Assembly (NCBI GenBank): GCA_026397895.1
Contig: JAPLTZ010000476.1
Span: forward strand, 1,643 to 8,222
Direction of reading: 5' to 3'
DNA length: 6,580 nt
Source: Verrucomicrobiota bacterium
GTDB lineage: Bacteria > Verrucomicrobiota > Verrucomicrobiia > Limisphaerales > JAFMIX01
Of the stretch, positions 1-5,122 are shown one piece after another. The translations under genes were made by a program, and so were the position numbers. Positions within the stretch are counted from its first letter, which is position 1. The number at the start of each line of letters is the position of its first letter. The notes under the pieces were generated by a model, which ran no database searches, had not been told where the DNA came from, and worked only from the letters and a program-made list of their open reading frames with translations.

Positions 1-353
1 CAGAAAGCTTGGGTATATCCAACATTTTGTTGAAGGAAGGGATTGCCTTGCTGCTTGCCTACAAGCATTCTACAGTATACTCTTCCGTAGTGATGCGGGA
101 TGCCCTAAAACTGAATGTACCAATGATAGACAATGACATTGAAGAGGTTATGGCAATAGCATTGAAAGTGAGAGTTTTAGAATATCTGTTGAAACGTGTA
201 AAGATGAGTACCAAGTACAAGGATTTGATGATCAATAGGCTTATAAGCAAATTTTCAAATAGGGGTTACAAGTATCAAGAATACGGTTTAGACATTGATA
301 GTGTAGCCAGTGTTATTTTGGACCTGAAGGAAAAATCCAATGAGGATAAATAA
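1..353 (+). CDS. Hypothetical protein, 5'-truncated by the window
   Basis: The frame is open from the left edge (codons for E-S precede a TTG at position 9) and ends at TAA 351-353, so the true start is probably outside the window. At least 116 codons are visible. I do not recognise the family. The visible part looks mainly alpha-helical, with a hydrophobic helix near the start (LLKEGIALLLAY), a basic helix (EYLLKRVKMSTKYK), and a C-terminal stretch LISKFSNRGYKY followed by a helix ending in acidic/lysine residues. The 'L..KF..RGY' phrase faintly recalls RecX-type three-helix repeats, but this is too weak to name it. No membrane segment or signal peptide is evident. The last 14 nt overlap the metallophosphoesterase gene and supply its ribosome binding site, so the two are probably cotranscribed and translationally coupled. 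Confidence 0.75.
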   Translation, partial: ESLGISNILLKEGIALLLAYKHSTVYSSVVMRDALKLNVPMIDNDIEEVMAIALKVRVLEYLLKRVKMSTKYKDLMINRLISKFSNRGYKYQEYGLDIDSVASVILDLKEKSNEDK

Positions 354-918
354 GTATTCCAGTTATTATCATACAAGGGTTCAGTACAAGGTAGCTGATA
401 CATGGTACATTAAACAGCGTAAATTTACGGATGTTTTCTTTACTTCCGATCTGCATTTCAATGACAGAGACTTGGCTAAATCGAGAGGTTTTTCGTCAGT
501 TGATGACATGAACGAGACCATGATTGACAATTGGAACAGTACCGTAGATGATTCCATCATATTTGTCCTTGGTGACTTTTGTCACAAGGGAATTGAAGGC
601 ATATTGAAACGCCTAAATGGATACATTATACTTGTACTTGGAAACCATGACATGGAATTCGTTGAAGAATACAAAAGATTGGGTGTGCCTATTTTTCAAA
701 ACTACCAGTTAAAGGTACAAGAAAAGGATTTATGGCTGTCACATTATGCACACCGAGTTTGGCACAAGTCTTCTGTAGGCTCTTGGCATTTGTATGGTCA
801 TACACATGGTCAATTAGAGGAAGTAGGATTGTCCTTTGATGTATGCACAGAATTGTACATGTACAAACCAGTATCTATAAACCAGGTAGAATCTAAAATG
901 AGGTTGAAATTGGCATGA
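340..918 (+). CDS. Calcineurin-like metallophosphoesterase
   Basis: The 192-aa protein carries the full two-metal phosphoesterase signature: SDLHF (D37, H39), LGDF (D79), LGNHD (N102, H103), SHYAHRVWH (H135) and YGHTHG (H154, H156). The layout 'DLHF...MN..MI..WN..V...D.I..LGDF' followed by 'L..L.G....V.GNHD' matches small single-domain phosphoesterases common in phages and bacteria, and the length is normal for them. Such enzymes hydrolyse phosphomono- or diesters using Mn2+/Fe2+-type metals; the substrate cannot be read from the sequence. In many relatives a His follows the DLHF motif, whereas here it is N41-D42. The first 30 or so residues precede the catalytic fold. Start ATG 340 is set by GAAGGA at 326-331, 8 nt upstream, and overlaps the previous gene by 14 nt. 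Protein phosphatase, cyclic-nucleotide or nucleic-acid end-processing roles are all possible. Confidence 0.93.
   Translation: MRINKYSSYYHTRVQYKVADTWYIKQRKFTDVFFTSDLHFNDRDLAKSRGFSSVDDMNETMIDNWNSTVDDSIIFVLGDFCHKGIEGILKRLNGYIILVLGNHDMEFVEEYKRLGVPIFQNYQLKVQEKDLWLSHYAHRVWHKSSVGSWHLYGHTHGQLEEVGLSFDVCTELYMYKPVSINQVESKMRLKLA
853..866. repeat. 14-bp perfect palindrome TTGTACATGTACAA
   Basis: TTGTACATGTACAA is a perfect inverted repeat with no spacer, inside the 3' end of the phosphoesterase gene (codons for L-Y-M-Y-K) and about 90 nt upstream of the possible promoter in the following gap. It may be coincidence of codon choice, because its core GTAC is unusually frequent in this window. It could also be an operator-type site. 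Nothing in the window identifies a binding protein. Confidence 0.35.
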
Positions 919-998
919 AGGAAATGTATGAAGCATGTAAGGACTGGGTAATTGACACGTACATTGTAATTAGGTATTTTTTCATTATTTGTAAATGA
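915..998 (+). CDS. Doubtful 27-aa ORF downstream of the phosphoesterase
   Basis: ATG 915 overlaps the phosphoesterase stop as ATGA and runs 27 codons to TGA 996-998. The peptide starts MKEMYEACKDW and ends in a hydrophobic aromatic stretch (YIVIRYFFIICK), which could be a short membrane-inserting segment. The only SD-like sequence, GAGG at 900-903, lies 11 nt upstream and is poor. The ATGA coupling matches the style of neighbouring junctions, which is the main argument for it. Against it are the tiny size, the weak SD and the overlap with a promoter-like sequence. It may be non-coding. Confidence 0.22.
   Translation: MKEMYEACKDWVIDTYIVIRYFFIICK
952..980 (+). promoter_or_regulatory. Possible sigma70-type promoter
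   Basis: TTGACA (952-957) is followed after exactly 17 nt by TATTTT (975-980), a perfect -35 and a 4/6 match to -10. It lies in the only sizeable gap between genes, so it could start a transcript covering the microprotein, helicase and downstream replication genes. Caution: TTGACA arises often in this window because the codon pair ATT-GAC is common, so the -35 match alone has little weight. Phage-specific promoters may look different. Confidence 0.35.
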
Positions 999-1003
999 AA
1001 CCT

Positions 1004-1010
1004 GGAAAGG
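1004..1010 (+). promoter_or_regulatory. Ribosome binding site of the 53-aa microprotein
   Basis: GGAAAGG lies 8 nt upstream of ATG 1019 in non-coding sequence. This strong purine-rich SD is the main reason to accept the very short ORF that follows as a real gene. Confidence 0.7.
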
Positions 1011-1018
1011 ATTAAAAA

Positions 1019-1180
1019 ATGGCCAATAAGTACAACATGCTGGACAAGATTGACATTGATGACATGTACGAGATGGAAGACGGGGAAAGTTTGGACATGT
1101 ACTTTGAGATGGAAAAGAAGCGTACATCGGATAAGCATAGTACGAAAGGAAAACGGCATACCAATGAAGATTATGATTAG
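1019..1180 (+). CDS. 53-aa microprotein, acidic front and basic tail
   Basis: ATG 1019 to TAG 1178-1180, with a good SD 8 nt upstream. The family is not recognised. The first 32 residues are acidic and contain two copies of a short motif, DMYEME (15-20) and DMYFEME (26-32). Residues 33-47 are strongly basic (KKRTSDKHSTKGKR), and the end is NEDYD. No hydrophobic core, cysteine cluster or membrane segment is seen, so it is probably disordered or folds on a partner. The stop codon touches ATG 1181 of the helicase with no gap and in the same frame, so the two are translationally coupled. By position it may bind or regulate the helicase; this is inference. The alternative is that it is a leader ORF whose translation simply delivers ribosomes to the helicase start. 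Confidence 0.7.
   Translation: MANKYNMLDKIDIDDMYEMEDGESLDMYFEMEKKRTSDKHSTKGKRHTNEDYD
1061..1114 (+). repeat. Internal repeat encoding DMYxEME twice
   Basis: GACATGTACGAGATGGAA (1061-1078) recurs at 1094-1114 with one extra codon (TTT) inserted after the TAC. The bases other than that codon are identical, which points to recent duplication or strong constraint within the 53-aa gene. Confidence 0.6.
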
Positions 1181-2698
1181 ATGACAAATTTTATATTCGA
1201 CAAATTTTATATTCCAGAGGAGACAGCAGACCTAAGTAGCATTGAAAGCAAATTTACCAAACTGGTATTCAAGGATCAGTTGTGTGAAAAATGCGAGTAC
1301 AGAGAGGATAGAGATGCATATTTGTATTTGTGCATGGAATGCGATGGGTATGTTGCAACCTATTCCTTTTACAGCAGGGTAAATATAAAAGGAAAATCTT
1401 ATATCGGACTTCCTAGGGCAGAGTCCATAGGAAAGCAATATGTAGACAAGCGTACTGGTAATTACGATTTGAACGAAAAGTTGGCAATTGTCAGTGACTT
1501 GTGGGAAAACCAATTGCAGGTAATAAAGAATGTACTGGGAAAATGTACCAAAAATGACAGAAATGTCTATGTACCTGAAGACATGAACAAGACATACAAT
1601 GGAATTATTGAAGCACCTCCAAGGACAGGAAAAACCTTTATTGTACTAAACCTGGCATTGTCATTAGGACACAAGACATTGATCCTAGCTCACCAAAAAG
1701 AGTTATTGAATCAATTCATGAAGGATATCCAAAAAAGGACAAACTTTGACGAGGTAGAAAATTCTTACGGATTTTGCAAAAAGGAACAAGATTTTTACCA
1801 GTACGATATTTGCTTTGCTACTTACCAGACTTTTATATCACTAGAAGGAAAGAAAAAGCTCCAAAATGTCAAGAGGTTGTTTGGTTCCATCTTTATCGAT
1901 GAAGTACATCGGTCATCCGCTTTTGAGTACTCCAAGGTGATTGCAGCCTTTCCTGCCAAAAACAGGGTTGGAGTGACTGGAACCATAGAAAGAAAGGACA
2001 ATTTGCATTTTGTAGCTTCCACTATTGTTGGCAAGGTACTTACCTCTGTATCTGCCAAGGTAATGGTACCAACTGTTGTAATTCATAGTACCAAAATAGG
2101 TCCGAATAGTGAGTATAAATCATGGACTTATGCCATGCGATTTTTGGAAAGATCGGACAAGCGTACAGCATTGATTGTCAAATATGTTCTCCATGATTTG
2201 AAGAATGGACGACATCTAGTAATACCAGTCACGTTTGTAACTATGTGTAAAAACCTTGCACATGAGATAAATATTGCATATGGAAGCGAGATTGCAGTTG
2301 CATTTCATGGTAAATCCAAGAGAGATGACATTTTGAACAAAGCTACTACTGGAGAATATAGGGTAGTAGTAGGTATTAGGTCAATAGTATCCCTAGGAAT
2401 CAATGTACCAATATGGGATACCTTGTACGAGATTGCCCCTATATCCAATCCGCCCAACATGAAACAGGAGACCCTCCGTATTTGTACAGTGGCAGAGAAT
2501 AAAAATGATCCATTGATTCGTCATTTTGTGGATGATATGGTACAATCAAAGGCATGCTTTAGGACATGCTATGTACATACGTATTTGAAAGAGAAATTTC
2601 GTATGTCTGAAGAGACAAGAAAACGTGCCAAGCTAATCATGTCATCGTTGAAAAGGCCGCAACTTACACATTCAGAAAAGTCACTGTTTTCAAGGTAA
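1181..2698 (+). CDS. Superfamily 2 DNA helicase (UvsW-like) with Cys4 N-terminus
   Basis: The 505-aa protein shows SF2 motifs in order: Walker A APPRTGKT (145-152), Ia LILAHQKELLNQF, Ic FATYQTF, Walker B DEVH (240-243) and motif III GVTGTIERKD (T266-G267-T268). The second RecA-like domain holds VAFHGKSKRDDI, VVVGIRSIVSLGINVP (motif V) and QETLRICT (429-436, motif VI). The pattern resembles T4 UvsW and other phage DEAD/DEAH-like helicases acting on branched DNA or replication forks. Before the motor, C35-x2-C38 and C51-x2-C54 form a likely zinc ribbon for DNA contact. Motif VI is unusual: the usual QxxGRxxR reads Q-E-T-L-R-I-C-T, so the glycine and the final arginine are missing. ATG 1181 follows the microprotein stop directly. 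Its nearest SD-like sequence (GAAG, 11 nt upstream) is poor, implying coupled translation. Confidence 0.92.
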   Translation: MTNFIFDKFYIPEETADLSSIESKFTKLVFKDQLCEKCEYREDRDAYLYLCMECDGYVATYSFYSRVNIKGKSYIGLPRAESIGKQYVDKRTGNYDLNEKLAIVSDLWENQLQVIKNVLGKCTKNDRNVYVPEDMNKTYNGIIEAPPRTGKTFIVLNLALSLGHKTLILAHQKELLNQFMKDIQKRTNFDEVENSYGFCKKEQDFYQYDICFATYQTFISLEGKKKLQNVKRLFGSIFIDEVHRSSAFEYSKVIAAFPAKNRVGVTGTIERKDNLHFVASTIVGKVLTSVSAKVMVPTVVIHSTKIGPNSEYKSWTYAMRFLERSDKRTALIVKYVLHDLKNGRHLVIPVTFVTMCKNLAHEINIAYGSEIAVAFHGKSKRDDILNKATTGEYRVVVGIRSIVSLGINVPIWDTLYEIAPISNPPNMKQETLRICTVAENKNDPLIRHFVDDMVQSKACFRTCYVHTYLKEKFRMSEETRKRAKLIMSSLKRPQLTHSEKSLFSR

Positions 2699-2712
2699 AT
2701 TTCAAGGTTAAA
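2688..2712. repeat. Tandem 12/13-bp repeat at the helicase stop
   Basis: TTTCAAGGTAAA (2688-2699) is followed at once by TTTCAAGGTTAAA (2700-2712), differing by one inserted T. The first copy contains the helicase stop TAA (2696-2698). The second supplies AAGG (2704-2707), which serves as SD for ATG 2717. A small duplication therefore seems to have created the separation and ribosome binding site between two genes. Confidence 0.6.
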
Positions 2713-2716
2713 TGAA

Positions 2717-3346
2717 ATGTTGACGGATGATTTTAGGATAAACCATAGGTTCCCACTGGAGATCAAAAAGTCATTGATCAAGCGGGGAGCTCCAATGTCC
2801 GCATTTTCCCCCACTAATTTTGACATTGATTCTTATGTTGTCAGGATTACGTCAGATATCCAAGGATTGAATACTAGGACCATATCAATTGATAGGCAAT
2901 TGAGCAAGCTGTCCAATATAAATTCCAATCCCCTGTCCAACTACATTTTGATTATAAGCAGCTACCCATCTGATAACTTGGCCAAGTATCTGGCATTAAG
3001 CTTGATGTACAAGGGGTACTACGTACATAGTGAACGTAAGAGAACACAACGGTATGCAAGGAAGGTTCAAATACCTCCATTATGGCATAGAGTATACAAT
3101 TCCTTCAAAAATGTACTGGTAGAAGAGCGACAAAATCCATGCATGCTTGTAATGTCCAATGTAGTAAATGACTCTACACAATTGAAATTTGAAAAGTTGA
3201 GGGACTTGTTGGATATGTATGAAGACATCCCTAGAATAATAGTAACATCTGGGTTTATAGACCCTGTCAGTTTTTCTGCCAAGTTAAATATCACGTCAAC
3301 TGCCAACATTTATCTTGGACCACAAGATAGGATTAGGAGCCTTTAA
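2717..3346 (+). CDS. Unknown protein, possible degenerate P-loop/AAA+ loader-like
   Basis: The 209-aa product is not firmly recognised. After an N-terminal segment of about 75 residues, a Rossmann-like order follows: strand YILIISS (76-82), helix NLAKYLALSLMYKG (87-100), strand YYVHSE. Later come a hydrophobic strand CMLVMSNV (142-149), a helix LKFEKLRDLLDMY (156-168), strand RIIVTSG (173-179) and DPVSF (182-186). The 'LVMSN...LRDLLDMY...P.IIVTSG.DP..F' run resembles the Walker B to sensor 1 part of DnaC/IstB-like helicase loaders. The place where GxxGxGKT should stand reads SSYPSDNLAKYLA, without the glycines or GKT. It is therefore either a non-nucleotide-binding homologue or a different fold. 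The start is ATG 2717, with AAGG 9 nt upstream. Its stop TAA shares one base with the next ATG. Position after a helicase supports a replication-partner role, by inference. Confidence 0.85.
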   Translation: MLTDDFRINHRFPLEIKKSLIKRGAPMSAFSPTNFDIDSYVVRITSDIQGLNTRTISIDRQLSKLSNINSNPLSNYILIISSYPSDNLAKYLALSLMYKGYYVHSERKRTQRYARKVQIPPLWHRVYNSFKNVLVEERQNPCMLVMSNVVNDSTQLKFEKLRDLLDMYEDIPRIIVTSGFIDPVSFSAKLNITSTANIYLGPQDRIRSL

Positions 3347-3807
3347 TGAGAACAATTTTCCGTCGTGGTATGCTGTACAATATAAATACAAGAGAGGGCG
3401 AGGAGGGGTTTGTAGAAGCAACGTTTGATGGGAAAAAGTGGTTCAATATCAACAAAGAGTCCCTGTTAAAGGTATTGAAGGATGAAAGAGCACTAGTAGA
3501 TAGTTTGGATATGGAGTCCAGGTTTAAACTGTTGCTTGCATTAAAGACTGATACAGCAAAAAAGCATATCATCGGAGGTTCTGTAGTCAAGGTACTAGTT
3601 GGTAGCAAGTTGAAATACGGTGTCGTAATTGGATTCAATGAACAGGTTGATGTATGGATAGCTGGTACAGACAGATTAAGGTTTATCTCTGTAGACTGGT
3701 CTTGCATTCTTCCAATTGGAGAGCGGGTATCGGTTGGTATGGAATCCATGCCACATACCATTCCAACTGATACATGGACCAAAATTAGTGATAAATACGG
3801 GAGATGA
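3346..3807 (+). CDS. Hypothetical protein, possible SH3/KOW-like barrel
   Basis: The 153-aa protein is of unrecognised family. The N-terminal half has a basic start (MRTIFRRG), then FVEATFDGKKWFNI, which looks like a beta hairpin, then a helical stretch about 38-72. Residues 77-125 alternate hydrophobic residues around glycines (GGSVVKVLVG, YGVVIGF, VDVWIAG, LRFISVD), as in small SH3- or KOW-like beta barrels that often bind nucleic acid or protein. That fold guess is inference. The start ATG 3346 overlaps the previous stop by one base (TAATG) and has AGGAG at 3335-3339, spacing 6, a near-ideal SD. The stop TGA 3805-3807 leaves two bases before the preferred start of the next gene. No catalytic motif is visible. 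Confidence 0.85.
   Translation: MRTIFRRGMLYNINTREGEEGFVEATFDGKKWFNINKESLLKVLKDERALVDSLDMESRFKLLLALKTDTAKKHIIGGSVVKVLVGSKLKYGVVIGFNEQVDVWIAGTDRLRFISVDWSCILPIGERVSVGMESMPHTIPTDTWTKISDKYGR
3800..3803 (+). promoter_or_regulatory. Ribosome binding site deciding start at 3810
   Basis: GGAG (within GGGAG) ends immediately before an ATG at 3804, too close to serve it, but is 6 nt from the second in-frame ATG at 3810. The later ATG is therefore the more likely start of the next gene. Confidence 0.65.
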
Positions 3808-3809
3808 CC

Positions 3810-4562
3810 ATGCTATTTGCTAAAAATAAAATGTTTTCATTGGAAGGAGTACCGAACTTTGTACACAATCGCAATGGAGACATATTGTATGCTTTTCACA
3901 GGCTGATGTCATGTTTGAATATTACGGATATTTACATGGGTAAAAATTCAATATTTAGTGTTACCCAATACATCGATGCCTATACCCTACCTTCAGATTA
4001 TGGGGAGTATTTTGTCAATCCCTATGGGATTGAAATTACATTGGAAGAATACAAGTACATCGATTTGATCAAGGATGTTGTGTATGACCTGAATGATACA
4101 CACAGGGCCACAATTCATCTGATTGATATTATTGATCATTTTGATAATGTCTCCTTGGTGTTCAAAGTACATTCAGACTCCTACAGTATTTACATTGTCC
4201 AAAGGATGGAATCAAATATCAAAAAACGGGAGATTTCACTACCTAGAGGTGAATTTTCTCATTTCGGAGTTGTAAGACTCAAAACCGATGCAGGGTCAAA
4301 GTTGTCATTGCTGGTATTTTATAAATCAGGCAATGTATCACTATTGAACTGTGAAATTGGCTCCAGTTTTACTATCAATGTCAAGATTGGTAGCAAGTTG
4401 TTTTATATAGTACCTTCTAGGATAGAACTGCAAAACATCATGCAATTGGGAGTTAACGAGTTTCAACTTATTGAAACCAAGACAGTGCATGAGCATGGGT
4501 CGTTATTGCTGTTTAACAGGTTGAACAAATTTATTTCCTATATGACAGGAGACATAAAATGA
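3810..4562 (+). CDS. Hypothetical beta-rich protein
   Basis: From ATG 3810 the product has 250 residues; from the ATG at 3804 it would have 252. The later start is preferred because GGAG 3800-3803 has proper spacing only for it. I do not recognise the family. The sequence is rich in alternating hydrophobic and aromatic residues (VSLVFKVHSDSYSIYIVQR, FGVVRLK, LSLLVFYKSGNVSLL, FTINVKIGSKLFYIV), suggesting a mostly beta structure in the second half. A short helical region lies around EEYKYIDLIKDVVYDL. There is no signal peptide, cysteine cluster or nucleotide-binding motif. The stop overlaps the next start as ATGA (4559-4562), so it is translationally coupled to the ParB-like gene. Its place inside a replication operon hints at an accessory role, but nothing in the protein itself confirms that. 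Confidence 0.85.
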   Translation: MLFAKNKMFSLEGVPNFVHNRNGDILYAFHRLMSCLNITDIYMGKNSIFSVTQYIDAYTLPSDYGEYFVNPYGIEITLEEYKYIDLIKDVVYDLNDTHRATIHLIDIIDHFDNVSLVFKVHSDSYSIYIVQRMESNIKKREISLPRGEFSHFGVVRLKTDAGSKLSLLVFYKSGNVSLLNCEIGSSFTINVKIGSKLFYIVPSRIELQNIMQLGVNEFQLIETKTVHEHGSLLLFNRLNKFISYMTGDIK

Positions 4563-5122
4563 ACATCGTAAAAGTAATACCCATGAATGACTTGATTTCA
4601 CGGTTACACAATGTCAAGCTAAAAGGATATGACAATTTTGCCATCTACAAGGATGCAGACATTACAATCGAACCTGTAAAGATAAGCGACATGTCACCTT
4701 GTCAAAACTACGTCTTGAATCCTATCGTAAACCATATTACTACCATGTTTAAATGTGCATCATTCATCTTTGACCTACAGGAAGGATTGATGATCGAGTG
4801 GTGTGGTACTGTAGTCCCGTTTTTGCCACCTATCATTGAAAAGCAAACGATAAACAGACAAGAAAAATTGATTGTTATGGATGGGATACATAGAGTATTT
4901 ACTGCAAAATCCCTTGGATTTGAATCTGTCAGTTGTGTAATGGTGAATAAGATTAAGTATCCATACTATGCTTTACCGACAGAGAATGGTTGGGATGGTG
5001 TAGTTAGACTGGATGCGATGGATGAATCCTTCAACAAAAAGGTATATGTTGACCCGTTGGACTACAAGGCATTATTCAGACTGATTAATGATGAGTTTCC
5101 TGGTATCCAGACAAGACGCTAA
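4559..5122 (+). CDS. Small ParB/sulfiredoxin-fold protein
   Basis: The 187-aa protein contains the ParB/Srx-superfamily core: a hydrophobic strand 'LIVMDG', then DGIHR (D108-R112), a helix VFTAKSLGF and a strand VSCVMVNKI. This is the 'DG.HR..A...LG...V...V' pattern of ParB N-terminal domains. The preceding PFLPPIIE may correspond to the strand in which ParB-type proteins list their input parameters. No helix-turn-helix or dimerisation domain follows; a tail with YYALPTENGWDGV and a final helical part replace them. Stand-alone ParB-like domains are known as DNA-binding partition factors, CTP- or ATP-using enzymes, nucleases and methyltransferase partners, and the sequence does not choose between these. 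Start ATG 4559 has AGGAG at 4547-4551, spacing 7, and overlaps the previous stop by 4 nt. The 3' end may overlap the polymerase start. Confidence 0.82.
   Translation: MNIVKVIPMNDLISRLHNVKLKGYDNFAIYKDADITIEPVKISDMSPCQNYVLNPIVNHITTMFKCASFIFDLQEGLMIEWCGTVVPFLPPIIEKQTINRQEKLIVMDGIHRVFTAKSLGFESVSCVMVNKIKYPYYALPTENGWDGVVRLDAMDESFNKKVYVDPLDYKALFRLINDEFPGIQTRR

Noticed and set aside
59..250. Minus-strand hydrophobic ORF of 63 codons
   Set aside because: It is the complement of the first gene and has no independent support.
200..350. RecX-like assignment of the first gene
   Set aside because: Only a short 'KF..RGY' resemblance is seen; without the full repeat pattern or the N-terminus the name is not justified.
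1048..1053. Further TTGACA boxes (also near 5560, 5605 and 5815)
   Set aside because: They are inside genes and arise from common Ile-Asp or Phe-Asp codon pairs, without a convincing -10 partner.
1178..1180. Amber (TAG) recoded as a sense codon throughout this phage
   Set aside because: No other gene in the window contains an in-frame TAG over roughly 1,900 codons, so general recoding is unlikely; only local readthrough stays open.
810..1187. Minus-strand ORF of 125 codons across the gap and microprotein, with a second minus-strand ORF (893-1159) nested in it
   Set aside because: It is antisense to the end of the phosphoesterase and to the SD-preceded microprotein. Its composition (scattered Cys, His, Phe, Pro) looks like reverse-complement shadow, and no motif is seen.
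3333..3782. Minus-strand ORF of 149 codons
   Set aside because: It lies entirely antisense to the 153-aa gene, which has an ideal SD and tight junctions. The Ser/Thr/Asn/Pro-rich translation is typical of a shadow frame.
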